This document shows, piece after piece, positions 26,348 to 36,000 of a stretch of DNA of 64,000 bases (positions within the stretch are counted from its first letter, which is position 1; each line of letters starts with the position of its first letter). Both the position numbers and the translations under genes were made by a program. The stretch comes from CAZDCD01 sp964503885 (GTDB lineage: Bacteria > Bacteroidota > Bacteroidia > Bacteroidales > UBA10428): contig CAZDCD010000012.1 in the NCBI GenBank assembly GCA_964503885.1, forward strand, positions 1 through 64,000, written 5' to 3'. The notes under the pieces are model-generated. The model saw only the letters and a list, made by a program, of their open reading frames with translations. It did not search any database and was not told the DNA's origin.

Positions 26348-27304
26348 TTATACTGCTTTTGAAGTTTCTTTTTTGGCATTCAGTCCGTCGAGTGCATCCA
26401 TCATTTCCTTAACGGCATTGGCTGATTTGCTTAACCGTTCTTTTTCCTCATCGTTAAGTTTCAGGTCCAGTATTTTTTCAACCCCGTTCTTCCCGAGTAC
26501 TACCGGTACACCCACAAAGACATTTTCCAGATCGTATTCACCTTCAAGCTTAACACAGCATGGCAGAACTCTCTTCTGGTTGCGTGTTATGGCCTCAGCC
26601 ATCCTGGCTGCTGCAGATCCCGGGGCATACCAGGCTGATGTGCCCATTAATTTTACAAGTTCTCCACCCCCAAACCTTGTCCGTTCAATAATTGCATCAA
26701 TTTTTCCCCTGGACAGAAGCTCCGAAATCGGGATTCCGCTCACCGTAGTATATCGGGGCAATGGTACCATAGTATCTCCGTGTCCGCCCAATAACAAGGC
26801 TTGCACATCTTTCGGGGAAACATTCAATTCGTCTGCAATAAAAGCCCTGTACCGTCCGGCATCAAGGATACCTGCCATACCCATAACCCGTGTCCTGGGA
26901 AATTTCGAAGTCAGGTAAGCCTGGTATGTCATTACATCAAGCGGATTGGAAACCACAATGATGATCGCGCAGGGTGAGTATTCCACAATATTTTCAGTAA
27001 CTGACTTTACGATAGTGGAATTTGTTTCGATAAGGTCATCTCTGCTCATCCCGGGCTTTCGGGGCAGGCCTGAGGTAATGACCACAACATTCGAATTTGC
27101 GGTCTGTGAATAATCGTTTGTTACCCCTATGGTTTTAGTGTTAAATCTGTCAATAGGTGCACTCTGCCATATATCAAGAGCTTTTCCTTCAGCCAGGCCT
27201 TCTTTAATGTCTACAAGCACAACTTCATGTGATGCATCTTTATGTGCCAGTACATCTGCACATGTTGCCCCAACATTGCCGGCTCCTACAACCGTAATTT
27301 TCAT
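26348..27304 (-). CDS. mdh: Malate dehydrogenase (lactate-dehydrogenase-like type)
   Basis: A 318-residue NAD-dependent dehydrogenase of the TCA cycle. The Rossmann motif GAGNVGATCA opens the protein; LVDIKEG ends the second strand with the Asp that favours NAD. Substrate-binding arginines are in GLPRKPGMSRDDL, the catalytic histidine in LLGGHGDTMVPL, and VSNPLDVMT is typical. The Arg in the active-site loop indicates malate rather than lactate. It is monocistronic as far as can be seen. Confidence 0.96.
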   Translation of the reverse strand: MKITVVGAGNVGATCADVLAHKDASHEVVLVDIKEGLAEGKALDIWQSAPIDRFNTKTIGVTNDYSQTANSNVVVITSGLPRKPGMSRDDLIETNSTIVKSVTENIVEYSPCAIIIVVSNPLDVMTYQAYLTSKFPRTRVMGMAGILDAGRYRAFIADELNVSPKDVQALLLGGHGDTMVPLPRYTTVSGIPISELLSRGKIDAIIERTRFGGGELVKLMGTSAWYAPGSAAARMAEAITRNQKRVLPCCVKLEGEYDLENVFVGVPVVLGKNGVEKILDLKLNDEEKERLSKSANAVKEMMDALDGLNAKKETSKAV

Positions 27305-27515
27305 AACTTCATTTTTAATTTATATCCAAGATATCATATATGATCGCTTAATATGAATGTGCGCCAGATATTACTGCCATTTATGTAAAATTACGCTTTA
27401 AATGCAAGAATTGCAACCTGTAATCCGCTACCATACAAGAATAACCTCATTGGGGGGTCTTTAATGGGATACTAAACTTTTTAAGAGATACTTAAACCGC
27501 ATGTATTTTTTACTC

Positions 27516-28304
27516 TCAGGCAGTTTTTCTGGACAAAAACTCTTTTTCCAGAATCCTGAACAGCACTTTAGTATCGACCCGTTTTATACGTCCGGCTTCT
27601 GCAAGCGCTATCTCACCGGATTCCTCCGAAATAATGATCACAATAGAATCAGTTTCTTCGGTCAATCCGATGGCGGCCCTGTGGCGCAAACCATAGTTCG
27701 CCGGAAGTTCAAAATTATCTGAAACTGGCAATACGCATCTTGCAGCCCTGATCCTGTCGTTTGCCAGGATAACAGCTCCATCATGGAGCGGACTGAACCT
27801 ATTGAATATGCTTTCGATCAGGCGGCTTGAAATATTGGCATCGAGTATGTCCCCGCTCTTTTCATAATCGTCGAGCAGCGAATTTCGTTTAAGCACAATA
27901 AGCGCACCCGTTCGGGTTTTTGCCATATTGATGCAGGCTTTGACAATTGAATTTATAGGCAGATTTCGGTCGATACTTCCCCCGCTGGGAAAGAGGTTAT
28001 CCAGGGAGATACCCGTTTTCGAGAGGTACCTTGTGCCAATGAGTACAAGGAATCTCCTCAATTCCGGTTGGAAAACCACGATAACCGCTATGAGGCCTAC
28101 GCTGATGATCTGGCCCAGGATTGAACCGAGCAAAAGAAAATTATCCTTAACAAGCAGCCAGAGTACATAAAAAGAGATTACGGTAACAAAAATGTATATG
28201 GCGATCGATCCCTTGATGAGCATGTAAATCTGGTACATCAGAAATGCCACAAGAAGAATATCTATAATATCGATGAGTCTGACAGGTACAGGTCCTATAT
28301 GCAT
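27516..28304 (-). CDS. cdaA: Diadenylate cyclase CdaA (c-di-AMP synthase)
   Basis: A 262-residue membrane-anchored enzyme that makes cyclic di-AMP from two ATP. Three N-terminal hydrophobic helices (about residues 10-75) are followed by the DAC domain with the two catalytic motifs LHDGAVIL (DGA) and YGLRHRAAIG (RHR). Length and layout match CdaA/DacA of other bacteria. It lies 33 bases downstream of folP on the same strand, a pairing common in Bacteroidota. Confidence 0.96.
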   Translation of the reverse strand: MHIGPVPVRLIDIIDILLVAFLMYQIYMLIKGSIAIYIFVTVISFYVLWLLVKDNFLLLGSILGQIISVGLIAVIVVFQPELRRFLVLIGTRYLSKTGISLDNLFPSGGSIDRNLPINSIVKACINMAKTRTGALIVLKRNSLLDDYEKSGDILDANISSRLIESIFNRFSPLHDGAVILANDRIRAARCVLPVSDNFELPANYGLRHRAAIGLTEETDSIVIIISEESGEIALAEAGRIKRVDTKVLFRILEKEFLSRKTA

Positions 28305-28337
28305 GGTAAAATCCTCTTTTCTACAAAAATACCAAAA

Positions 28338-29219
28338 TTATTGATTTCCTGTAATTTCGTGCCTTATCCTTTCAACGAGAATAATTGCCTGCCTGGCTTC
28401 CTTTACATCGTGAACCCGTAAAATATCCGCCCCTTTCATCAATGCCACCGTATTCAATACCGTTGTTCCGTTCAACGCTTCATCGGCACTAATATTCAAT
28501 GTTTTATAAATAGTTGATTTACGCGATAATCCGACCATAAGAGGCAATTCAAAAAGTTTAAAAGCATCAAATTGGTTAAGGATCATAAAATTATGTTCTA
28601 TGGTCTTGCCGAACCCGAATCCGGGATCAATGACAAGATCCCTGATTCCCATATGCCTTAGTGCATTAACCTTATCTGCAAAAAACTGTATGATTTCCTT
28701 CACCACATCGCCGTAAACAGGCTTGTTCTGCATATTCTGCGGTGTGCCTTTCATATGCATGATGATATAGGGTATACCAAGGTTTGCAACGGTTTCAGGC
28801 ATCTTTTCACCCTCCGGTTCACCCGCTGAAATGTCATTGATCATATCCACACCGAAATTTTCTACGGCGAACCTGGCAACCTGTGCATGAAAAGTGTCAA
28901 CAGATAAAACACTATCCGGGAACTTGTTGCGGATATATGTTAATGGATCCTTAAGACGTGAAATCTCTTCTTCCGGTGTTATGTGTGTTGCACCGGGTCT
29001 TGATGAATATGCACCGATATCAATAAAATCGGCTCCTTCGGAGAGCATCTGCTCTACATGAATAAGGATCTGATATTCAGTTGTGTATCTGCCACCGTCA
29101 TAAAATGAATCGGGAGTTACATTAAGTATACCCATGATTTTAGGTACATCAAGGCTTATGATACGCCCATTGCAATTTAGGCTTGATTTTCTTGAAAAAA
29201 ACGTATCTTTAACATCCAT
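28338..29219 (-). CDS. folP: Dihydropteroate synthase
   Basis: A 293-residue TIM-barrel enzyme of folate synthesis, condensing p-aminobenzoate with hydroxymethyl-dihydropterin diphosphate; the target of sulfonamides. Motifs: GILNVTPDSFYDGG at the start, DIGAYSSRPGA in the second loop, and DPGFGFGKT in the phosphate-binding region. ATG at 29219 is used rather than a TTG at 29228. pabB, which makes the p-aminobenzoate precursor, is also in this window at 49188. Confidence 0.96.
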   Translation of the reverse strand: MDVKDTFFSRKSSLNCNGRIISLDVPKIMGILNVTPDSFYDGGRYTTEYQILIHVEQMLSEGADFIDIGAYSSRPGATHITPEEEISRLKDPLTYIRNKFPDSVLSVDTFHAQVARFAVENFGVDMINDISAGEPEGEKMPETVANLGIPYIIMHMKGTPQNMQNKPVYGDVVKEIIQFFADKVNALRHMGIRDLVIDPGFGFGKTIEHNFMILNQFDAFKLFELPLMVGLSRKSTIYKTLNISADEALNGTTVLNTVALMKGADILRVHDVKEARQAIILVERIRHEITGNQ

Positions 29220-29275
29220 TCTTTGCAATATTTAAGATAAAAGTAGTAAAAAGGCAATTTCCCGAATAACAGGAT

Positions 29276-29953
29276 ATGCATTTTTTTGTAATCGAAGGGC
29301 TTGACGGATCCGGTAAATCGACACAAATCGGTTTGCTGCAGAAACATTTAACAAAAAAGGGCATCCCTTTTAAGTACCTGCATTTCCCCCGCACCGACTC
29401 TGAGGTATTCGGTGACCTGATTGCACGTTTTCTGCGTGGCGAGCTTGGCGATATTCATTCGGTAAACCCCTATCTGATTGCACTTATATATGCAGGCGAC
29501 CGCATGGATGCATCCGGGATGATCAGAGGGTGGTTAAAAGAAGGATACCTGGTACTGCTCGACAGGTATGTGCATTCCAATATCGCTTTTCAATGCGCCA
29601 AACTTGCAGATACGTCCGAAAGACAACTGCTTAAAGAGTGGATCAACTACCTGGAATACGAATATTTTAATATCCCCAAACCGTTAATGAGCCTTTTTCT
29701 GGATGTGCCTTTCTCGTTCACCAAAAAAAAGCTGTCACAGCAAAGATTCGGAACTGACAGAGATTATCTGCAGGGCTTTAGGGATATTCATGAAAACAAC
29801 CTTGACTTTCAGGAAAAGGTGAGGGAGATGTACCTCTGGCAGGTTGCGGAAGAGAATGATTTTAAGCTTGTTGATTGCAGTGACGGTGATGGAGAAATGC
29901 TTTCGCAGGATAAAATATTCGGCCGGTTACTTGAATCACTGAAACTGAATTAA
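29276..29953 (+). CDS. tmk: Thymidylate kinase
   Basis: A 225-residue dTMP kinase. The P-loop EGLDGSGKST, the dTMP-binding DRYVHSN motif and the C-terminal lid region with KKLSQQRFGTDRDYLQ are visible. The gene is divergent from folP with 56 bases between the starts, and is followed after only four bases by the DoxX-family gene. Confidence 0.95.
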   Translation: MHFFVIEGLDGSGKSTQIGLLQKHLTKKGIPFKYLHFPRTDSEVFGDLIARFLRGELGDIHSVNPYLIALIYAGDRMDASGMIRGWLKEGYLVLLDRYVHSNIAFQCAKLADTSERQLLKEWINYLEYEYFNIPKPLMSLFLDVPFSFTKKKLSQQRFGTDRDYLQGFRDIHENNLDFQEKVREMYLWQVAEENDFKLVDCSDGDGEMLSQDKIFGRLLESLKLN

Positions 29954-29957
29954 AACA

Positions 29958-31223
29958 ATGAACAGAAAAAGAATTTTCCAAATCATTCTGAAGATCATTA
30001 GAACATTTAGCAGGCTGTTTGTAGGGGCACTGTTTATCTTTTCCGGGTTTGTAAAGGCTGTAGATCCTTCAGGTTCTGCCTATAAGTTTATGGACTATTT
30101 TACAGCTTTTCACTTCGGCTTTTTTTCTTTTCTTGCATTCCCTCTGGCAGTTATTCTTGCAACACTTGAGCTTTTCATAGGTTTAAACCTCCTTCTCAAC
30201 ATCAAAATAAAGTTCACCAGTTGGGTTTTGCTTATCGTGATGTCTTATTTCACGATCCTCACCTTTATCCTGTCCATATTTAATCCTGTTACCGATTGTG
30301 GTTGCTTCGGTGATGCGTTGATCCTTACAAACTGGGAAACTTTCGTGAAAAATATCATCATTTTTATCCCCAGTCTGGTGATCTTTGCCGGACGGAAAAA
30401 ATACCGCCCGCAATTCAGCTACTCCACAGAATGGACAATATCGGCAGTTTTTATTATAGTCAGCCTGTTATTTATCCGGTATAATTTCCGAAACCTTCCC
30501 ATTCTCGACTTTCGCCCATACAAAACGGGGACCAATATCCCAGAAAAAATGATCATTCCTGATGGTATGCCCGCAGACGAATATGAATACTCGTTCATTT
30601 ATGAAAAAGACAATGTAGTGCAGGAATTTAAGATTGAAAATTTGCCCGATTCAACCTGGAATTGGGTTGAAACAAAACAGAAACTGATCACAAAGGGGTA
30701 TGAACCACCTATTCATGATTTTTCCTTAACCACCTCCGACGGGGAAGATATTACTTCCGAATTGCTGACCGATCCGGGATACAGCCTGTTGATCATCGCA
30801 TATGCCTTTGACAAAACAAACCTGAGAAGTTTTGAAAAGTTCAACAAATCCTACCCGGCATTCCGTGAAAAAAATATCAGGGTATATTGCCTCACAGCAT
30901 CCACCAGTTCATCGATTGAAAAATTCAGGGAAGAGATAAAGCCTGAATATAAGATTTACCTTGCCGATGAAATTACACTAAAGACCATCATTCGTTCAAA
31001 TCCCGGCATGCTGCTGATTAAGGAGGGTACGATCATCGGAAAATGGCACTACCGCAACTTTCCTTCTGAAATCAATGGGGATATTCTTGCATTTGCGGTT
31101 CGTGAGATCAGCAGGGAAAAATCTGTGCTTATCATTCTGTTTTCCGTTTCCGTATTTTTTATGGCTGTTTTTCTCTTCCGCTGGGTTATCTCAGGTATCT
31201 GTAAACCCGGTAGAGAAAAATAA
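29958..31223 (+). CDS. DoxX/MauE-type membrane protein with C-terminal thioredoxin-like domain
   Basis: A 421-residue protein of the BT_3928-like group of Bacteroidota. The N-terminal half has four hydrophobic helices with FSGFVKAVDPSGSAYKF, typical of DoxX, and a NPVTDCGCFGDAL motif like MauE proteins that handle disulfides. The C-terminal half (about 215-385) has the strand-helix order of a peroxiredoxin/thioredoxin fold (YSLLIIAYAFDKTNLRSFEK, GMLLIKEGTIIGKWH) but no CxxC, and a last membrane helix follows. A redox or quality-control role is inferred. tmk precedes it by four bases and tpiA follows. Confidence 0.75.
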   Translation: MNRKRIFQIILKIIRTFSRLFVGALFIFSGFVKAVDPSGSAYKFMDYFTAFHFGFFSFLAFPLAVILATLELFIGLNLLLNIKIKFTSWVLLIVMSYFTILTFILSIFNPVTDCGCFGDALILTNWETFVKNIIIFIPSLVIFAGRKKYRPQFSYSTEWTISAVFIIVSLLFIRYNFRNLPILDFRPYKTGTNIPEKMIIPDGMPADEYEYSFIYEKDNVVQEFKIENLPDSTWNWVETKQKLITKGYEPPIHDFSLTTSDGEDITSELLTDPGYSLLIIAYAFDKTNLRSFEKFNKSYPAFREKNIRVYCLTASTSSSIEKFREEIKPEYKIYLADEITLKTIIRSNPGMLLIKEGTIIGKWHYRNFPSEINGDILAFAVREISREKSVLIILFSVSVFFMAVFLFRWVISGICKPGREK

Positions 31224-31260
31224 TCTCACCGTTAAAAAAGGGTAAATACCGATAATTTTT

Positions 31261-31268
31261 TAAATTTG
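31261..31268 (+). promoter_or_regulatory. -7 box TAAATTTG upstream of tpiA
   Basis: Exact TAnnTTTG match 34 bases before the ATG, giving a leader of about 28 bases. A -33 TTTG is not evident. Suggests tpiA has its own start in addition to any read-through from the gene before. Confidence 0.5.
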
Positions 31269-31302
31269 CGGCTTCCTGAATAAAATTTAAAAAAATCAAC
31301 CA

Positions 31303-32052
31303 ATGAGAAAAAAAATAGTTGCCGGTAACTGGAAAATGAATAAGACCCTGCAGGAAGGTATTGAACTTGCCGTGGCGGTAAACAGTTCGGTTAAAGCTGA
31401 TGATGTAACAGTAATTCTATGTACTCCGTTTATACACCTTTCTGAAGTCAGGAAAGTCATCCATAAAAAAATGCTCTTTCTTGGGGCACAGAACTGCGCA
31501 TCGGAACCCGGCGGGGCTTATACCGGTGAAATCTCTGCAGCAATGATAAAATCAACAGGTGCCGAATATGTGATCATAGGTCATTCCGAAAGACGGGCTT
31601 ATTTCCACGAAGATAACCGGGTGTTGAATAAAAAAGTGAAACTTGCGCTTGCCAATAACCTGATCCCGATTTTCTGTTGCGGTGAGGTGCTCGACGAGCG
31701 GAATGCCGGCAAACATATACAGGTCGTTAAAAAACAAATTGATGAAGCGGTTTTTGATTTGCCCGCCTCAGAATTCGGAAAGATCGTGATCGCTTACGAG
31801 CCGGTATGGGCTATCGGAACAGGTGTTAATGCCACACCGGAGCAGGCCCAGGAAATGCATAAAATGATCCGTGATTTCATAGCAGAAAAATACGGCAGTA
31901 CGATCGCACAAAATACATCCGTATTATACGGTGGAAGCTGCAAACCTTCCAATGCACCGGAACTGTTTAATAATCCCGATGTCGACGGAGGCCTGATCGG
32001 AGGAGCATCCCTGAATCCCGAAGATTTTACCGGGATCATCGAAGCATTCTGA
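31303..32052 (+). CDS. tpiA: Triosephosphate isomerase
   Basis: A 249-residue glycolytic TIM barrel. Diagnostic pieces are GNWKMNKT with the catalytic lysine, IIGHSERRAYF with the catalytic histidine, AYEPVWAIGTG with the catalytic glutamate and flexible loop, and the phosphate-binding LYGGSCKP and GLIGGASL. Normal length. A strong terminator follows. Confidence 0.98.
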   Translation: MRKKIVAGNWKMNKTLQEGIELAVAVNSSVKADDVTVILCTPFIHLSEVRKVIHKKMLFLGAQNCASEPGGAYTGEISAAMIKSTGAEYVIIGHSERRAYFHEDNRVLNKKVKLALANNLIPIFCCGEVLDERNAGKHIQVVKKQIDEAVFDLPASEFGKIVIAYEPVWAIGTGVNATPEQAQEMHKMIRDFIAEKYGSTIAQNTSVLYGGSCKPSNAPELFNNPDVDGGLIGGASLNPEDFTGIIEAF

Positions 32053-32075
32053 ACTTTGATATTTTAAGGATATAG

Positions 32076-32108
32076 CGGCAACAGGCTTTTCCTATGTTGC
32101 CGTTTTTT
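32076..32108 (+). terminator. Rho-independent terminator after tpiA
   Basis: CGGCAACA (32076-32083), an 11-base loop, TGTTGCCG (32095-32102), then TTTTTT. It separates tpiA from prmA. Confidence 0.9.
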
Positions 32109-32128
32109 ATTTATGAAAACTGAAACCA

Positions 32129-32968
32129 ATGAATTTCAGAGCTGTACATTTAAGCCTAAAAGATCCGCGGCAAGACGCAAAAGAAATGCTGATTGCCTTA
32201 CTATCTACCGCCGGGTATGAAGGCTTTCTTGAAACCGATGATGGTGTTGTGGGGTATGTGCCGGATACACTTTTTAAACCGGTTGAAACGCTCAGGATAT
32301 TATTTCAAAATAATCCGGTACTGGGTGAGTTGACCATCGAAGACCGGTTTATCCTCGAAAAAAACTGGAATGAATTGTGGGAACGCAACTACGATCCGGT
32401 TATCATTAACCATCAGGTGCTGATCAGTGCCCCTTTTCACCAGGTACAAAAAAAGTACAGGTTTGAGATCATTATTGAGCCTAAAATGTCATTTGGCACA
32501 GGCCATCACGAAACCACAGCGCTGATGATAGAATTAATGTTGACCACGGAGTTCTCCACCAAGAAAGTTCTTGATATAGGTTGTGGTACAGGTATCCTGG
32601 GAATTCTGGCCTCAAAGATGGGTGCAACCTCGGTAACCTGTGTGGATATAAACGAGTGGGCTTATGAAAATACCCTTGAGAATGCAGTAAAAAATCAGAT
32701 CACTGCAATGAACGTTTGTCTAGGAAATTGCAGATCGGTAAAGGAGATGTACGCTGACGTTATTCTTGCCAATATTACAAGGAATATCCTGATTGAAGAT
32801 ATGCCCCTGTATGCTGAAAAATTATCGGATGACGGATTTATCCTTATGAGCGGGATTCTCGCCGGTGATCTGGAATATATAAGAATTAAGGCTTTGGGTC
32901 TCGGCCTGGCCTGTAATTCAGTCCTGAAAAAGAAGGATTGGATAGCTGTGAAATTTTGCAGGATTTAA
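32129..32968 (+). CDS. prmA: Ribosomal protein L11 methyltransferase
   Basis: A 279-residue SAM-dependent methyltransferase that trimethylates ribosomal protein L11. It has the N-terminal substrate-recognition domain, the linker MSFGTGHHETT that is characteristic of PrmA, the SAM motif VLDIGCGTGILGI and the catalytic-site ILANITRNI. The length fits Bacteroidota PrmA proteins. It starts 21 bases after the tpiA terminator. Confidence 0.95.
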   Translation: MNFRAVHLSLKDPRQDAKEMLIALLSTAGYEGFLETDDGVVGYVPDTLFKPVETLRILFQNNPVLGELTIEDRFILEKNWNELWERNYDPVIINHQVLISAPFHQVQKKYRFEIIIEPKMSFGTGHHETTALMIELMLTTEFSTKKVLDIGCGTGILGILASKMGATSVTCVDINEWAYENTLENAVKNQITAMNVCLGNCRSVKEMYADVILANITRNILIEDMPLYAEKLSDDGFILMSGILAGDLEYIRIKALGLGLACNSVLKKKDWIAVKFCRI

Positions 32969-33001
32969 TATATCTTTATAAGAAATAGCCGAGAATACCC
33001 G

Positions 33002-36000
33002 ATGAAGTACAGCATACGATTTCTGATTCTGCTGATCTGTAGCATTTTCATACTTTCTTTACAGGCACAGGACATTAAAAAATTCTCTGATGACCCCACA
33101 GTTTTTATTGATGAGCTTTCAGCTTTTATGGGCAAAAATATCTCGGAAGAAGATAAGAACAATCTTGACTATTTCATAGGATTATGGAGGGCCGACAGCA
33201 TTGGTATTTTCACACCTGAAGAGAAATTGCGGATAATTGGTACCTGCAATACTTTACTTGACAGAAATGCCAGAACTTTTCCGCATTTCAGCGATTATAT
33301 ACAGTCGGTTACCACATTCAAGAAAAAGCAGCTGCTACCAGGTAAATATCAGGAATGGGAAAACGGACTCCTCCGGTTGTTGCATGCGGATAAAGCAGTA
33401 ATTTCTAAAGTTGGATCATATTTCGATTTTACTTTACACCTGCTCGATTCGGGTTACATCTATAAATCATATTCAACCATTTGGAGTATAAGCAATACGG
33501 AGTTTAAGATAGATACTAGTGAAAATGTGAAGGTAATCTTCGGAACGACCGACCTAACCTGTTATTCAAAACGCGACAGTATAAAAATTTATGGTACATC
33601 AGGTATATATGATCCTGTAGAACATATCTGGAAGGGTTCTTCAGGAAAGATTACATGGGAAAGGGCTGGTTTTTCCTCAGATTCCGTATTTGCGGAATTG
33701 CCGGCAGAATATGTGATTGATATTACCGGTTCGGAATACACGGCAGAGAATGCGGTATTTACCAACATGTATTTTTTTAACAAACCGCTGAAAGGCATAC
33801 TGGTTGATAAGGTAAAGCTTATACACTCACCTCAGGATGCCACATATCCGAGATTCGATTCGTACCAGAAAAATTTTAAGATCAGAAACCTTTATCAAAA
33901 CATTAATTATGAAGGTGGTCTGAGCATGCAGGGATCAAAGCTCGTCGGAACCGGCGGACAGTCTGAGAACGCCAAAGTCTCGGTATACAGGCACGATAGC
34001 CTTCTGCTTACTGCTTTTTCAGGGTATTTTGTATTTAAAGCCGACCGGATTAACGGAATCAATACCAGTGTAATTATTAAGCTTGACAAGGATTCGATTT
34101 TTCATCCGGGTCTTGATTTCAGGTATATTGTACCAAGCCGGGAGCTTACTCTTTCAAGATCGGATAAATTCACATCCCGGAGTCCTTACTTCGATTCATA
34201 CCACAATATTGATATGAGCTTTGAACAACTGGTATGGAAAACCGATGAATCAGTAATGCAATTTAAAGCTCCCATAGGAGCATCGGTTGGTATTGCTGAT
34301 TTTGAGTCTGTGAATTATTTCAATTATGGTGAATATATGAGCATGCAGGGCATAGATGAAGTACACCCCCTGATCTCCATCAGAAGTTTTGCCAAGAAAT
34401 ACGGATCGGAAGAATTCACAGCCACAGATTTTGCAAATTATCTCAGAATGCCGCTGCATCTGGTAAAACAAATGCTTATGCGGATGTCTGTTGCCGGATA
34501 TGTATTCTATGACACCAATACCGAAATGGCCAAAATTAAACCCAAATTACATACCACACTTGCCGCAAGCATATCCAAGATCGATTACGATGTGTTAAAT
34601 TTCCCCTCACGAATAAGAGCTCCTCTCGAAAATGCCGTTTTTGATCTGAATTCCTTTGACCTGACAATAAACGGAATACCACAAATATTCGTCAGTGATT
34701 CCCAAAATGTTATGATCATTCCGAAACGCGAACGGATTATCATGAAAAAGAACCGGAATTTTCAGTTCGACGGGACTGTAATTGCCGGCCTGTTTAAATT
34801 TGAAGGTCAAAATTTTTTCTTTGATTACGATTCGTTCAAGATCAATTTGCAAAATGTAGACCGGCTGAGCATTAATTTTCTGACCGGTACATATGATAAT
34901 TATGGACTCCCGATCGCTGACAGGGTAAATAGTGTCATTCAGCATGTTACAGGTGAACTGCTAGTGGATGAACCGGATAACAAATCGGGAAGGAAGAGTT
35001 ATCCTGAATATCCGATATTTAAAAGCAAAGAAAACTCCTATGTTTTCTATGACAGGCCTGATATACAGAGTGGAGCGTATGATCAGAGTGAATTTTATTT
35101 TGAATTATTGCCTTATGAAATGGACAGCCTTGATAATTTTAACAGCAAATCGATGCGGTATGAAGGTGAGTTCGTATCGGCCGGAATATTTCCGGCTTTG
35201 AATCAAACCTTGTCTCTTCAGAAGGACAAATCACTGGGTTTTAGTCATGTAACCGATTCTGCAGGATTGCCCATTTATGGAGGCAAGGGTGCATTCACTC
35301 ATCAAATTAACATGTCAAACCAGGGCCTGAGAGGAAAGGGTATAATCAGCTACCTGACTTCGCAGATCAATTCCGATGACATTTTGTTCTTCCCTGACTC
35401 GGTAAATATACACGCCACAGATTTTACCATTGCTAAAAAAAGCTCGGATCCTGGCTTCCCGATGGTGAAATCGGAGAACAATTATATTCACTGGTTGCCG
35501 TATGCCGATGAACTATATGCCTACAAAAATAGTGTTGATTTTACTATGTTCAACGACTCCACACACCTTGAAGGCAGCCTTGTGCTTAGTCCTGATGGTA
35601 TATCAGGATCGGGAAAGATGGATCTTAAGAATTCAGAACTGACATCGGATCATTTTACGTACAATTCAGATGAGATTTTTGCCGATACGTCGGACTTTTA
35701 TCTCAAATCTCTGCATACTGACGGATTTACTGTGCTCACCGATAATGTTAAGTCGCATATCGATTACAGATCCCGGAAAGGCCAGTTCAACTCAAATGAA
35801 GATTATACGCTTGTCAATTTCCCGGAAAACCGTTATGTGAGCTTTCTCGACAATTTTGTATGGGATATGGATAAGAAGGAACTTGCCATGGGTTCATTAA
35901 AACAACCGCAATCAACAGATACAATACAGGGTGAGGAAGTACCCGTTGGTCCGACATACATCTCGGTCCATCCAAAACAGGACTCATTAAGTTTTGTTTC

